Position numbers and translations under genes: made by a program. From Aggregatibacter kilianii (GTDB lineage Bacteria; Pseudomonadota; Gammaproteobacteria; Enterobacterales; Pasteurellaceae), in the NCBI RefSeq assembly GCF_003129965.1, contig NZ_NRCJ01000002.1, positions 1 to 64,000 of the forward strand: 64,000 bases of DNA, written 5' to 3'. Numbering within the stretch: position 1 is the first letter of the stretch; each line of letters starts with the position of its first letter. Positions 8,482-18,379 of the stretch are shown one piece after another. The notes below the pieces were generated by a model, which was given only the letters and a program-made list of their open reading frames with translations, was not told where the DNA came from and did not search any database.

Positions 8482-9459
8482 ATGAACAAAACACAAAAAT
8501 TAAACACCGCACTTTTTTCATTATTGCTGCTGGTTGCAGGCATCGCCCTCTACCACCAACTTGGCGATTTCGCGCATCTCAAAAACGCCGAAGGCGTGCT
8601 GACGGATATGCGCTCACTTGTGCTGTTCGACATTCGCTTGCCTCGTATCGGGTTGGCGATCCTCACCGGGGCAAGCCTTGCACTGGCAGGCAATGCCATG
8701 CAAGGTATTTTCCAAAATCCGCTTGCCAGCCCGGGATTGCTCGGGAGTAGCGCAGGGGCGACTGCCGCCAGCGTGTTGATTCTGTATTATTTTTCTGTGC
8801 CTTTTACATTGTTGCTATTCGGTGGCGTGGCGGGAGCGTTGGCGAGTTTTTTGCTGGTGTATCTCATCGCCAAAAATCACGGCACAACCATGATGATCCT
8901 AAGCGGGTTGGCGGTAAATATGTTGCTTGGTGCGGCGATCGCATTGTTGTTATCTAATGCCGAAAGCCCGTGGGCGTTGGCGGAATTGTATCGCTGGCTA
9001 CAAGGCTCGTTAGTGTGGGCAAAACTCGATACCTTATTGATTTCCTTGCCGATTGCTTTCGTTGGCATGGCTTGCTTGTATCGTCAACGTCGTTATGTGG
9101 ATTTGCTCACCTTCGGCGAAGAAACCGCCGGCACCATGGGCATCGACCCGAAACGTAGCTTTTTTATCACCACCTTCGGCGCCGCCTTATTAGTGGGCGC
9201 CACCATTCCGCAAACCGGCACCATCGGTTTTATCGGTTTAATCGCACCGCACTTCGCCCGAATCGTATTGAAAAAACGCCCATCACAGCTTTATTTAACC
9301 AGCGCTTTATTCGGCGCATTACTGCTATTAATCGCGGATCTTTGCGTGCAATACATCCCGTTCTTCTCCCACATTTACATCGGCACGCTCACGGCAATCA
9401 TCGGCGCGCCGTGCTTGATTTGGATTTTGTTAACGGAACAACGGAAATTGGCAGAATAA
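8482..9459 (+). CDS. btuC: FecCD/BtuC-family ABC transporter permease
   Basis: Inner-membrane permease of a type II ABC importer, 325 residues, with about ten transmembrane helices. The family signature region DIRLPRIGLAILTGASLALAG and the conserved NPLASPGLLGSSAGA are near the N-terminus. GFIGLIAPHFARI, the cytoplasmic coupling segment that contacts the ATPase, is near residue 250. The start is the ATG at 8482 (MNKTQKLN). The in-frame codons from 8416 run through the palindromes and are not likely translated. The gene ends 2 bp before the ATPase start, a tight operon pair. Confidence 0.82.
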   Translation: MNKTQKLNTALFSLLLLVAGIALYHQLGDFAHLKNAEGVLTDMRSLVLFDIRLPRIGLAILTGASLALAGNAMQGIFQNPLASPGLLGSSAGATAASVLILYYFSVPFTLLLFGGVAGALASFLLVYLIAKNHGTTMMILSGLAVNMLLGAAIALLLSNAESPWALAELYRWLQGSLVWAKLDTLLISLPIAFVGMACLYRQRRYVDLLTFGEETAGTMGIDPKRSFFITTFGAALLVGATIPQTGTIGFIGLIAPHFARIVLKKRPSQLYLTSALFGALLLLIADLCVQYIPFFSHIYIGTLTAIIGAPCLIWILLTEQRKLAE

Positions 9460-9461
9460 CC

Positions 9462-10211
9462 ATGATACGAATTGAAAACCTCACCCAACCTTACGGCTTA
9501 AAAAACATTACCTGTCACATTCCGCAAGGGAAATTGATCGGCATCATGGGCGCCAACGGCGCGGGGAAATCCACGTTGCTGAAAACAATCGCGGGGATCT
9601 TGCCTATCGCCGGCGGTGAAATTTGGTTTAACGACGACAAATTAAGCGCCATGAGCGCCGAACAAAAAAGTCGGCAACTTGCCTATCTCGCACAGAACAC
9701 CGAAATCCACTGGGATTTATCCGTGTATGACGTCATCGCCTTAGGCTTGCCGAATCCGCTTAACCGCGCCAAAGAGCAGGAAAAAGTGCGGTCGATTTCA
9801 GGCACGTTTTCCGTCTCTCATTTATTGGAAAAGCCGTTCCGACAACTTTCAGGCGGCGAAAAAGCCCGCGTGCAGCTCGCCCGTTGTTGTATTAAAGATT
9901 CGCCGTTATTGCTCGCCGACGAACCCATCGCACCGCTCGATCCTTATTATCAAATCGACATCATGGAGCAACTAAAATCCCTCACGCCTGAACACACCGT
10001 CGTAGTGGCAATTCATCATTTATCGCTCGCGTATAAATTCTGTGATGAAGTGATTTTGTTGAATCAAGAAGAAATTATTGCCTACGGCGAAACACTGTCG
10101 GTGCTAAATGCAGAGGATCTGGCAAAAGCGTTCAGCGTGAGCGTAGAAGTAGATCGCACGAAACGGGAGATTTTCGGGGTGGAGAAGTTAGAAGGGAATA
10201 TCCAAAGGTAG
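9462..10211 (+). CDS. btuD: ABC transporter ATPase, BtuD/FecE-like
   Basis: Cytoplasmic ATPase powering the preceding permease. Walker A is GANGAGKSTLL, the signature motif LSGGEKARVQLARC, Walker B LLLADEPIAPLD and the switch histidine in VVAIHH. At 249 residues it is exactly the length of E. coli BtuD, compared with about 255 or more for FecE/FhuC. The start is the ATG at 9462, directly after the permease stop; the longer frame from 9342 lies inside the permease gene. The C-terminal sequence AEDLAKAFSVSVEV is usual for this family. Confidence 0.82.
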   Translation: MIRIENLTQPYGLKNITCHIPQGKLIGIMGANGAGKSTLLKTIAGILPIAGGEIWFNDDKLSAMSAEQKSRQLAYLAQNTEIHWDLSVYDVIALGLPNPLNRAKEQEKVRSISGTFSVSHLLEKPFRQLSGGEKARVQLARCCIKDSPLLLADEPIAPLDPYYQIDIMEQLKSLTPEHTVVVAIHHLSLAYKFCDEVILLNQEEIIAYGETLSVLNAEDLAKAFSVSVEVDRTKREIFGVEKLEGNIQR

Positions 10212-10307
10212 GGTTTTGGACAAGCCTTAAAAACACTGAAAATTTTAACCGCACTTTTAAAGAATTGGCACCAGCGTGGACGCCGGCGCCATCAAGAAAA
10301 TCAATCT

Positions 10308-10772
10308 CTACCCGCCCTTACAATTCAACCAAGCCTTTCGCGTGCCTAAATTATTTTTGTAATAAATCGAACTCCGCTCATGCGCCACTAAATCTACATG
10401 GCTACCCTGAATCGGGTTGTATGAGCGATAACGCACTTCAAAACGGCTTCCGCGTGCATTCAGCGCTCGATTTTCCAAATGATCAAACGGAATGGCTTTG
10501 CCGCCGTCCAACTGAAAATAGAAGCCGAAATTCTCTTTCTTACGGCTTTCCACCGAGAGCGGGAAATAGCTGGTCAAATAAGACATTGAACCTGTTTCCG
10601 CATTCTTACAGCGATAATGGTATCGCTTGTAATCCATTGCATTGTTCAGTTCCGCTTGGGTAATGTCGTTTTTCAGGAATCTTGTTTTGACGGGTTTCTT
10701 GGGCGGCTGCGTCGTACAAGCAAACAGGCTCGCCAACGCGCCGATGAATAACATCGCGTTAAGTTTTTTCAT
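10308..10772 (-). CDS. Small lipoprotein, possibly MliC-like lysozyme inhibitor
   Basis: A 154-residue predicted lipoprotein. MKKLNAMLFIGALASLFAC carries a lipobox with acylation at C19. The start at 10772 is chosen over the in-frame upstream one because only this gives a proper signal. The mature part has a YHYRC motif, a central basic region (KAIPFDHLENRALNARGSRFEVRYRSY) and a late KAWLNCKG, so one disulfide between the two cysteines is likely. The paired cysteines around an A-x-G-S-R-(F/Y) motif recall MliC/PliC inhibitors of C-type lysozyme, but the match is loose and I do not assert it. It is monocistronic, flanked on both sides by extended USS copies. Confidence 0.6.
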   Translation of the reverse strand: MKKLNAMLFIGALASLFACTTQPPKKPVKTRFLKNDITQAELNNAMDYKRYHYRCKNAETGSMSYLTSYFPLSVESRKKENFGFYFQLDGGKAIPFDHLENRALNARGSRFEVRYRSYNPIQGSHVDLVAHERSSIYYKNNLGTRKAWLNCKGG

Positions 10773-10924
10773 ATCATTTCCGAGTAAAGTATAACCACAA
10801 TAAAGCAGTGGGTATGATAGCGCAAACGGGGAAGAGTGCAAATAAAGAAAAGGTAGCACCACCGTTGTTGTATAACATGAAAAACACTGAAAATTTTCAC
10901 CGTACTTTTAGGTGATAGATTCGT

Positions 10925-11040
10925 ATGCTGGCGCTCGTTTCCTAACGCGTGTCTTGGAAGCTAAATAAAGTGCGGTTGATTTTTTAGGTATTTTCTATTG
11001 AAATGAGGCAAACGCTGGAAGCCTGTACTATCGAGAGAGG
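10925..11040 (+). repeat. USS-bearing direct repeat, left copy
   Basis: About 115 bp that recurs at 11990-12100. The first 60 bp match the other copy at 56 positions, and the rest is looser. A USS (AAAGTGCGGT) sits in the middle, flanked by weakly inverted GC-rich arms. Its right end supplies the AGAGG that serves as ribosome binding site for the following gene. Confidence 0.8.
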
Positions 11041-11047
11041 TATGAAT

Positions 11048-11971
11048 ATGGATCTATACTTTGGCGATATTCCTATATGTTATTCGCATTCGGTTGCGAT
11101 GACGTTACATTCTTATGGATACGATTTTCGTCCGGAATACTTGGAAGCAATCATGGTCATGGGAAATGGGGCGAGTGTTGTTAAGAACGACGCTAAACAT
11201 CCTTTGGTTTTCTTTGATAACGGTATGCCGGATAGGTCGATCAGCCATACTTTACGGATTCTGGGATTTGAATATGAGGCGTTTTTCTGTGACAGTGCAG
11301 AATCAATCAATGTCAAGGCGGCTCAAGAACAACTCGGAACCTATCTAAAGAACGGTCCTGTTATTGTCGGACCGCTGGATATGGGCTATCTAACCTACAA
11401 CCCGAATCACGAGTATTTGAAAGGGGTTGACCACTTCGTTTGCGTTTTTGGCATGGATTACGATGCCGTCTATCTCCATGATCCGGCAGGGTATCCTTGT
11501 ATGAAAATGAGTATTCATGAATTCTTGAAAGCTTGGCTGGCAGAAAATATTGACTATAAAAGAGGCGTATTTTCGATGTGGGGAAATATAAAAAGAAGGA
11601 AAATTCCAAGCGCTGAGGAGATTTATCATGATGTCTCTCTTATTATGAAAAAACGCTATGAGCACAGTGAAATCAAGGTTATCGAAGATTATGCCAAAGC
11701 AATTAAAAACTATGGTTTAAACCAAGAACAAAAGCAACTCCATCAATTTTTTTCTTTCCGATTGGCTTCCGTAAGAAATATTTATATGAGTCAATTTCTG
11801 CAAAAGCATGATCAGAAAAAAGCAGAATTGAAAGAAAAGCTTGCATTCCTTTTTGGACAAGCCCATTTGGATTGTTTAAAGGATGACTTTATCGCGTTAG
11901 CCGATACCTTAATGGCTATTTCTGAACTGGATAACCAATTTAAGGAACGCTGTATTCAATATAATAAATAG
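11048..11971 (+). CDS. BtrH-N / C39-like papain-fold protein of unknown role
   Basis: I recognise the family only loosely: the protein resembles the BtrH N-terminal domain (butirosin biosynthesis) and C39-like cysteine peptidases. Visible support is an early cysteine in DIPICYSHSVAM (about residue 10), a later HFVCVFGMDYDAVYLHDPAGY block giving the candidate catalytic His and Asp/Asn, and a long helical C-terminal half with no signal peptide or membrane segment. The start at 11048 is chosen because AGAGG at 11036-11040 gives 7-nt spacing; ATG 11042 would be too close. The gene stands alone between two USS-bearing direct repeats and is convergent with the TIR gene. An acyltransfer or peptidase-type reaction is possible. 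Function unknown. Confidence 0.6.
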   Translation: MDLYFGDIPICYSHSVAMTLHSYGYDFRPEYLEAIMVMGNGASVVKNDAKHPLVFFDNGMPDRSISHTLRILGFEYEAFFCDSAESINVKAAQEQLGTYLKNGPVIVGPLDMGYLTYNPNHEYLKGVDHFVCVFGMDYDAVYLHDPAGYPCMKMSIHEFLKAWLAENIDYKRGVFSMWGNIKRRKIPSAEEIYHDVSLIMKKRYEHSEIKVIEDYAKAIKNYGLNQEQKQLHQFFSFRLASVRNIYMSQFLQKHDQKKAELKEKLAFLFGQAHLDCLKDDFIALADTLMAISELDNQFKERCIQYNK

Positions 11972-11989
11972 ATTTTTATGCGGTGTGCC

Positions 11990-12100
11990 ATGCCGGCGCG
12001 CGTTTCCTAATGTGTGTCTTGGAAGCTAAATAAAGTGCGGTTGATTTTTGAAGTGTTTTTGTTGAAGTTAGGCACACGCTGGGAAGCGTGCGCCATAGGG
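11990..12100 (+). repeat. USS-bearing direct repeat, right copy
   Basis: Same element and orientation as 10925-11040, with the central GGAAGCTAAATAAAGTGCGG block identical. In this copy the outer arms are better inverted repeats of each other (the left GGCGCGCGTTTCC against the reverse complement of the right GGGAAGCGTGCGCC). That suggests a MITE- or REP-like unit with a USS as its core. It fills the gap between the convergent BtrH-like and TIR genes. Confidence 0.8.
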
Positions 12101-12108
12101 GAAGATTT

Positions 12109-13245
12109 TTAATCAAAGTACATTTTAGGTATACCATCTTTTAATAAATCTCTTAGCTCAAAATAGGAAATTTCAATAGACCATTTCCCCATTGCATAAG
12201 AGCTTACTTGGTATGGCGGAAATAAAAATATGATTCCATTTTCTGTTATCAAGAAATTTTCAAAATTATTGGCATCTGGAGATGCTCCGTCTTTAAACCA
12301 TTTTATATCTTCTTCACTTGCATTTTCTCCAGTTCTTTCCCAATATTCTTGATAGAGTTTTTTGATGGTTAAATCACTAATTCTTTCAAGATAATTTGTA
12401 TCACATCTGAATAGGTGTTCTAATCTCAATTTTATTAATGAGTCTCTTGTATCAAAATTAAATGTTTGGAATCCAAAGTTGCCATGTGCTGCACCAGAAA
12501 AATATAAATATGCATCGAATGATAAAGATAAAAGATTCTTAGAGGCAAAGGCAACTCCAAATCCTTCAGAATACTCATTTTTTAAGCTTTTATTCCATTC
12601 AGTAATATTATCATATTGTTCAAGTTTTTCTTGTCTTAACTCAATAAGTTGTTTGATTGCTCTACCTGAAAAAAATGAATTCAATTCAGATAATAATTTT
12701 TTATTTTTACCATCATTAAATGATGGATAGCTTATATCAATATCATATCCTAAATTATCTTCCCAAGATTCTTTAATTTCTTTATTTTGGATTAAATATG
12801 GTCCAAATCTTGTTCCAATATCTATGGATATTGCTTGTTGCTCTGCGGCTAACAATAATGAACTTTTAATATTTTCGAAGTTTTTATTATTAATATTGTC
12901 AATAAATTGAATTTTTTGGGATATGTAATCTGGAATATCACATTGCTCTATCTTTATCGGAATAATATAAATATCTTCTGGTCTTTTATATCTTAGATTA
13001 TCTAAAGCATCCTTTACTTCTCTTTGAACAAATCCTCGCTTATTAACACTTGTCGAAGACATCAACAGTATTACAACATTAGCTTTTTGTAATGCTCTAT
13101 CTATTTCTAATTCCCAATTTTGTCCTCCTTTTAGTTTCTTTATATCTAACCAAGGAGAAAATCCCTCTTTTTCTAACCAACTATAATAGTTCTCTGCTAT
13201 GGTTTGATTTTCTTTTGCATAGCTAATAAATACATTTAAAGTCAT
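12109..13245 (-). CDS. TIR-domain protein with C-terminal DUF3298/RsiV-like domain
   Basis: A 378-residue two-domain protein. Residues 1-135 are a TIR domain: FISYAKEN, then GFSPWLDIKKLKGGQNW, then SSTSVNKRGFVQREVKDAL, whose E76 lies where bacterial TIR NADases have their catalytic glutamate. The C-terminal ~200 residues resemble DUF3298/RsiV: SGAAHGNFGFQTFNFDTRD, then LRLEHLF, then GIIFLFPPYQVSSYAMG. There is no signal peptide, although DUF3298 domains are usually extracytoplasmic. Bacterial TIR proteins often deplete NAD in anti-phage defence; that role here is inference. The gene starts 22 bp after the metH stop on the same strand, with AAGGAA as ribosome binding site. It is much more AT-rich than its neighbours, which suggests recent acquisition. 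Confidence 0.8.
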   Translation of the reverse strand: MTLNVFISYAKENQTIAENYYSWLEKEGFSPWLDIKKLKGGQNWELEIDRALQKANVVILLMSSTSVNKRGFVQREVKDALDNLRYKRPEDIYIIPIKIEQCDIPDYISQKIQFIDNINNKNFENIKSSLLLAAEQQAISIDIGTRFGPYLIQNKEIKESWEDNLGYDIDISYPSFNDGKNKKLLSELNSFFSGRAIKQLIELRQEKLEQYDNITEWNKSLKNEYSEGFGVAFASKNLLSLSFDAYLYFSGAAHGNFGFQTFNFDTRDSLIKLRLEHLFRCDTNYLERISDLTIKKLYQEYWERTGENASEEDIKWFKDGASPDANNFENFLITENGIIFLFPPYQVSSYAMGKWSIEISYFELRDLLKDGIPKMYFD

Positions 13246-13267
13246 ATAGTTTCCTTAATAATTAATC

Positions 13268-16200
13268 CTACTTCATCGCCACACCCAACCACTTCACCAT
13301 GTCTCTCTCATCCCAGCCTTTACGCTTCGCGTAATCCACCGCCTGATCTTCATCAATTCGTCCAAGGGTGAAATAGTTGCTTGCCGGGTGTGTGAAGTAC
13401 CAGCCACAGACTGAAGCCGCTGGGTACATGGCATAGCTTTCAGTTAAGCGCATGCCGATGCGTTGTTCCACTTCCAGTAAATCCCAAATCAGGGCTTTTT
13501 CCGTGTGTTCCGGGCAGCTTGGGTAGCCGGGGGCGGGGCGGATGCCTTGGTAGTTTTCGGCGATTAAGCCGGCGTTGTCGAATTGTTCGTCGGAGTAGCC
13601 CCATACTTTGGTGCGCAGTTCAAAATGCAGGTATTCCGCCATAGCTTCGGCTAAACGGTCGCCTACGGCTTGGAGCAGAATCGCGTTGTAGTCGTCGCCT
13701 GCGGCTTTGTAGCCTTCCACCAAGTCGTGTTCTTCAATGCCCGCGCATACAGCGAACATGCCGAGCCAGTCTTTTCTGCCGCTTTCTTTATCGGCAATGT
13801 AGTCGCTCAAGCAAAGGTTGTATTCGCTTTTGCTGTTTTTGCCGCGTTCGGTTTGTTGGCGCAGGTGATATGCCGTGCCGCCTTCCAAAGTGCGGTCGGA
13901 ATCTTTGTAGATTTTGATGTCATCGCCCACGCGTTCCGCCGGGAAAATCCCCATAATGCCCGTTGGGTTGAGCTTGTGGTTTTGCTCTAATTCGTCCAGC
14001 ACCACTTGCGCATCGTTCCACACTTTGCGCGCTTCTTCGCCGCCTTCTGGGTAATCGAAGGCATCAGGGTAGCCGCCCATTAAGCCCCATACGCGGAAGA
14101 ACGGCGACCAGTCGATAAACTTACGCAGCTCGGCAATCGGCACGTTTTTATACTCCACAATCCCTGTCTGATTCGGCACAGGTGGCACATAATCCGCCCA
14201 TTCGCCTTCGAAAGCGTGCAAGCGGTTATTTCTTGCGTCCGAAATGCTAAGTTGCTTGCGTAGTGGTTTGCGGTTGGCGAAAGATTTTTGGATTTTCTCG
14301 TAATCCGCTTTGAACTGCTCCCACAACGCTGCACGGCTTTCCGGGTTCATCAAGGTGGCACACACCGTCACCGCGCGGGAAGCGTTGGAGGTGTAAAACA
14401 CGCCGTGTTCTTTGTATTTTGGATAAAGTTTAATCGCCGTGTGTTCTTTCGAGGTGGTCGCCCCGCCGATCATCACCGGCAAGTTCAAGCCTAAGCGGGT
14501 CATTTCGCCCAAGAAGTATTCCATTTCGTCCAGCGATGGCGTAATCAAGCCACTCAGAGCGATGATGTCCGCTTTTTCGTCGATGGCGGTTTGAATGATT
14601 TTGTCCGCCGGCACCATTACGCCCAAGTCAATCACTTCAAAGTTATTACATTGCATCACCACGCTCACGATGTTTTTGCCGATGTCATGCACGTCGCCTT
14701 TCACGGTGGCGATCACCACTTTACCGTTGCTTGAGCCTTTCTGTTTGGTGGCGTTGATGAACGGCTCCAAATAGGCGACCGACTGCTTCATCACACGCGC
14801 CGATTTCACCACTTGCGGCAGGAACATTTTACCATCGCCGAACAAATCGCCCACCACGTCCATGCCTTCCATCAACGGGCCTTCGATCACTTCCAACGGC
14901 GAAGCGAATTGCTGGCGGGCTTCTTCGGTGTCTTCGATAATGTGGGTGGTGATGCCTTTCACGAGCGCGTGTTTCAAGCGTTCAGTCACGCTCCACGTCC
15001 GCCATTCGGCGACAGCATTATCCGCACTTTCATCGCCGCCTTGGTTGCGATATTTTTCCGCAATGTCGAGCAAACGTTCCGTGCCGTCCGGCGTGCGGTT
15101 TAACACCGCATCTTCGATCACGTTACGCAATTCAGGATCGAGATCGTCATAAATGGCGAGCTGCCCCGCGTTCACGATCCCCATATCCATCCCTTGTTTG
15201 ATGGCGTGATACAGGAACACGGCGTGAATCGCTTCGCGCATCACGTTGTTGCCGCGGAAGGAGAAGGAGACGTTCGACACGCCGCCCGAAATTTTGGCGT
15301 GTGGCAGCGAGCGTTTAATGCGCCCCGTGGCGTTGATGAAATCCACGCCGTAGTTGTTGTGTTCTTCAATGCCCGTGCCGATGGCGAAAATGTTCGGGTC
15401 GAAAATGATGTCTTCAGGTGGGAAGTTGAGCTGATCCACCAAAATGCGATAGGCACGGGTACAGATTTCCACTTTGCGCTCTTCGGTGTCCGCTTGCCCC
15501 ACTTCGTCGAACGCCATCACCACCACTGCTGCACCGTATTTACGCACCAGTTTAGCGTGTTCGATAAAGATTTCTTCGCCTTCTTTAAGCGAGATGGAGT
15601 TCACGATTCCCTTGCCTTGAATGGATTGCAAGCCTGCTTCGATCACGTCCCATTTTGACGAGTCCACCATCACCGGCACTTTCGCCGCATCGGGTTCCGT
15701 CGCCATAATGTTCAAGAAACGGGTCATACATTTTTTGCCATCGAGCAAGGCTTCGTCCATATTCACGTCGATCACCTGCGCGCCGTTTTCCACTTGATCG
15801 ATGGCGATTTCCATGGCTTCGGCAAATTTTTCTTCTTTAATTAAGCGTTTGAACTTCGCCGAACCTGTCACGTTATTGCGCTCGCCCACGTTCACAAACA
15901 GGCTTTCATCATCAATGTTAAGCGGTTCTAAGCCCGATAAACGCATCGCCGTTTTGATTTCGGGTAACTTGCGTGGTGCAATGCCTTCCACCGCATTGGC
16001 GAAGGCTTTGATGTGTTCAGGTGTCGTCCCACAACAGCCACCAATGATGTTCACAAAACCACTTTCCGCCCACTCTTTCAAGTGCGCCGCCATCTCTTCC
16101 GCGCCTAAATCATAGCCACCAAAAGCGTTCGGCAAGCCCGCGTTCGGGTGAACGGAAACGTAGGTTTCGCTCACTTTAGAAAGTTGCTCCACATATTGGC

Positions 16201-16957
16201 GAAGCTCTTTCGGGCCAAGCGCACAGTTCAAACCAAAAGTCAGCGGTTTGGCGTGGCGAAGGGAGTTGTAGAAGGCTTCCGTGGTTTGCCCCGAAAGGGT
16301 ACGACCCGAAGCATCGGTAATCGTGCCTGAAATCATAATCGGCAATTCTACGCCCATTTCTTCAAACACGTTTTCAATAGCGAAGACCGCCGCTTTGGCG
16401 TTGAGCGTATCGAAGATGGTTTCGATCATAATCAAATCCGCACCGCCCTCGATCAAACCGCGAGTCGCTTCCGAATAGGCTTCGACTAATTCCATAAAGG
16501 TCACGTTACGGAAACCGGGGTCATTCACATCAGGCGAAATGGATGCCGTGCGGTTGGTCGGGCCTAAAATCCCCGCCACATAACGCGGTTTTTTAGGCGT
16601 GCTGAATTTATCTGCCGCCAAACGCGCCAACTTCGCCCCTGCAAAATTCAGCTCATAGGCGATAGATTGCAAGTCGTAATCCGCCTGCGCAATGGTGGTG
16701 GAGCTGAAGGTGTTAGTTTCGATAATATCCGCACCCGCCGCCAAATACTTCTCGTGAATCGCCGAAATCAACAACGGCTGCGTAAGCGTGAGCAAGTCAT
16801 TATTCCCACGCAAATCGACCGCACTTTCCTTAAACCGCTCGCCCCTAAAATCAGTTTCGGTGAGTTTATATTTTTGGATCATCGTGCCCATGGCGCCGTC
16901 TAAAATGAGGATACGTTGGGCGAGGGTATTTTTTAGCATTTCGGTGGTGTTTTTCAA
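13268..16957 (-). CDS. metH: Cobalamin-dependent methionine synthase
   Basis: Transfers a methyl group from methyltetrahydrofolate through cobalamin to homocysteine. All four modules are present in 1229 residues. The homocysteine module has zinc cysteines in GLNCALG and [11 protein letters not shown]. The folate module contains [11 protein letters not shown]. The cobalamin module contains [12 protein letters not shown], whose histidine binds cobalt. The reactivation module ends with [20 protein letters not shown]. The start is uncertain: the frame opens with TTG at 16957, while an ATG at 16939 begins [18 protein letters not shown]; neither has a strong ribosome binding site. The predicted B12 importer at 5.6-10.2 kb would supply its cofactor. 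No MetJ box is obvious in the 222-bp gap with lolC. Confidence 0.95.
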   Translation of the reverse strand: MKNTTEMLKNTLAQRILILDGAMGTMIQKYKLTETDFRGERFKESAVDLRGNNDLLTLTQPLLISAIHEKYLAAGADIIETNTFSSTTIAQADYDLQSIAYELNFAGAKLARLAADKFSTPKKPRYVAGILGPTNRTASISPDVNDPGFRNVTFMELVEAYSEATRGLIEGGADLIMIETIFDTLNAKAAVFAIENVFEEMGVELPIMISGTITDASGRTLSGQTTEAFYNSLRHAKPLTFGLNCALGPKELRQYVEQLSKVSETYVSVHPNAGLPNAFGGYDLGAEEMAAHLKEWAESGFVNIIGGCCGTTPEHIKAFANAVEGIAPRKLPEIKTAMRLSGLEPLNIDDESLFVNVGERNNVTGSAKFKRLIKEEKFAEAMEIAIDQVENGAQVIDVNMDEALLDGKKCMTRFLNIMATEPDAAKVPVMVDSSKWDVIEAGLQSIQGKGIVNSISLKEGEEIFIEHAKLVRKYGAAVVVMAFDEVGQADTEERKVEICTRAYRILVDQLNFPPEDIIFDPNIFAIGTGIEEHNNYGVDFINATGRIKRSLPHAKISGGVSNVSFSFRGNNVMREAIHAVFLYHAIKQGMDMGIVNAGQLAIYDDLDPELRNVIEDAVLNRTPDGTERLLDIAEKYRNQGGDESADNAVAEWRTWSVTERLKHALVKGITTHIIEDTEEARQQFASPLEVIEGPLMEGMDVVGDLFGDGKMFLPQVVKSARVMKQSVAYLEPFINATKQKGSSNGKVVIATVKGDVHDIGKNIVSVVMQCNNFEVIDLGVMVPADKIIQTAIDEKADIIALSGLITPSLDEMEYFLGEMTRLGLNLPVMIGGATTSKEHTAIKLYPKYKEHGVFYTSNASRAVTVCATLMNPESRAALWEQFKADYEKIQKSFANRKPLRKQLSISDARNNRLHAFEGEWADYVPPVPNQTGIVEYKNVPIAELRKFIDWSPFFRVWGLMGGYPDAFDYPEGGEEARKVWNDAQVVLDELEQNHKLNPTGIMGIFPAERVGDDIKIYKDSDRTLEGGTAYHLRQQTERGKNSKSEYNLCLSDYIADKESGRKDWLGMFAVCAGIEEHDLVEGYKAAGDDYNAILLQAVGDRLAEAMAEYLHFELRTKVWGYSDEQFDNAGLIAENYQGIRPAPGYPSCPEHTEKALIWDLLEVEQRIGMRLTESYAMYPAASVCGWYFTHPASNYFTLGRIDEDQAVDYAKRKGWDERDMVKWLGVAMK

Positions 16958-17179
16958 AATAAGGTTTCCATTTGTTAGGTGTGAAAGAAATGGGGTGAAT
17001 AGTAGGAAGATGCGCCTGTGCTGTCAAATGTTATCTGCATAAAAAAGTGCGGTTGTTTTTCGCAGTGTTTTTTCATGTGCGGCATGAGAGAATTCTTTAC
17101 CGATTTTCTGCTTTTTATCTTTGTCTATGCTAAACTAGCGCGCAATTTTTTCCGTATTTTTGACTCGTTTTAATCCGTT

Positions 17180-18364
17180 ATGACCTTATCTACCCCTCTT
17201 TTTATTGCGTTGCGCTATTGGCGGGCGAAAAGTGCCGATCGTTTCGGGCGTTTGGTGACGAATTTAGCCAGCTTCGGCATTGTGCTCGGCGTGATGGCGT
17301 TGATCATCGTGCTTTCCGTCATGAACGGTTTGGAAAGCTACCAAAAGCAACAGGTGCTTTCTTCTATTCCGCATGCCATTGTCAGCCCGAATGGCACTGC
17401 CAAGATTGATGAAGCGCAGCCGCAACTGCCGAATTTCGTACAAAAAGCCGTGCCGATTAACATGACGAACGTGATTTTCCAGACCGCCGGCGGCGTGAGC
17501 GCAGGGCAGGTGATTGGCATTCGGCAGTTTTCCGATGACCCGATTTTGTTTGATTTTCCCGAACAGGAATTTGACAACATGCTGCCTGCCGGCGAGTTTA
17601 AAATCATTATTGGCGATCAGCTGGCGCAAAAGTTAAGTCTTCATGTCGGCGATAAAGTGCGTTTGATGATCACGGAAAACAGCCAATACACGCCTTTCGG
17701 ACGCGTGCCGTTGCAGCGTTTATTTACCGTGAGCGAAATCTATTTTGATAGCGGGGAAGTGTCGGGTTACGAAGCCTTTGCCAATTTAACGGACATCGGG
17801 CGTTTAATGCGCATTCAGCCGGGCGAAGCGCAGGGTTTTCGTTTATTTTTAACGGATCCGTTCCAAATTACCGAATTGCCGACGGCGTTTCCTTCAGACT
17901 ACCAAATCAGCGATTGGCGCACGCAAAAGGGTGAGTTTTTCCAAGCGGTGCGCATGGAAAAAAACATGATGGGGTTGTTGGTGAGCTTAATTATCGTGGT
18001 GGCGGTGTCCAATATCATTACGTCTTTAAGTCTGATGGTGGTGGACAAACAGGGGGAAATCGCTATTTTGCAAACTCAGGGCTTAACCAAAGGGCAGGTG
18101 CGTTCCATCTTCATTTATCAAGGTTTGTTGGTGGGCTTAATGGGAACCTTGCTTGGCGCGGTGTTAGGCGTGTTGATTACGTTAAATTTAGGCAGCATTG
18201 TGAATTTGTTGGGGGCACAAAATATGTATTTACCGACCGCACTTGAGCCTTGGCAAATTCTGACGATTATCGCCTTTTCTTTATTATTGTCGTTATTATC
18301 CACTATTTATCCTGCCTATCGGGCGGCGAAAGTCGAGCCGGCGGAAGCCTTGCGCTACGAATAA
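17180..18364 (+). CDS. lolC: Lipoprotein-releasing ABC transporter permease LolC
   Basis: Inner-membrane subunit of LolCDE, which extracts outer-membrane lipoproteins from the inner membrane and hands them to LolA. At 394 residues it has one N-terminal transmembrane helix (SFGIVLGVMALIIVLSVMNGLE), a large periplasmic domain, and three C-terminal helices ending in STIYPAYRAAKVEPAEALRYE, the usual FtsX-family tail. The ATG at 17180 is the start. It is the first gene of a tight operon with lolD (15 bp gap) and lolE. Confidence 0.92.
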   Translation: MTLSTPLFIALRYWRAKSADRFGRLVTNLASFGIVLGVMALIIVLSVMNGLESYQKQQVLSSIPHAIVSPNGTAKIDEAQPQLPNFVQKAVPINMTNVIFQTAGGVSAGQVIGIRQFSDDPILFDFPEQEFDNMLPAGEFKIIIGDQLAQKLSLHVGDKVRLMITENSQYTPFGRVPLQRLFTVSEIYFDSGEVSGYEAFANLTDIGRLMRIQPGEAQGFRLFLTDPFQITELPTAFPSDYQISDWRTQKGEFFQAVRMEKNMMGLLVSLIIVVAVSNIITSLSLMVVDKQGEIAILQTQGLTKGQVRSIFIYQGLLVGLMGTLLGAVLGVLITLNLGSIVNLLGAQNMYLPTALEPWQILTIIAFSLLLSLLSTIYPAYRAAKVEPAEALRYE

Positions 18365-18379
18365 ACAAGAGATGAAAAC

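Noticed and set aside
10226-10910. Similar ~30-bp sequences on both sides of the small lipoprotein gene, suggesting another cassette
   Set aside because: The match is explained by the extended USS consensus (core plus AT tracts), unlike the longer repeats around the papain-fold gene and the ABC operon.
14813-15658. Plus-strand frames inside metH
   Set aside because: Shadows of the strongly conserved MetH frame, with no recognisable protein.
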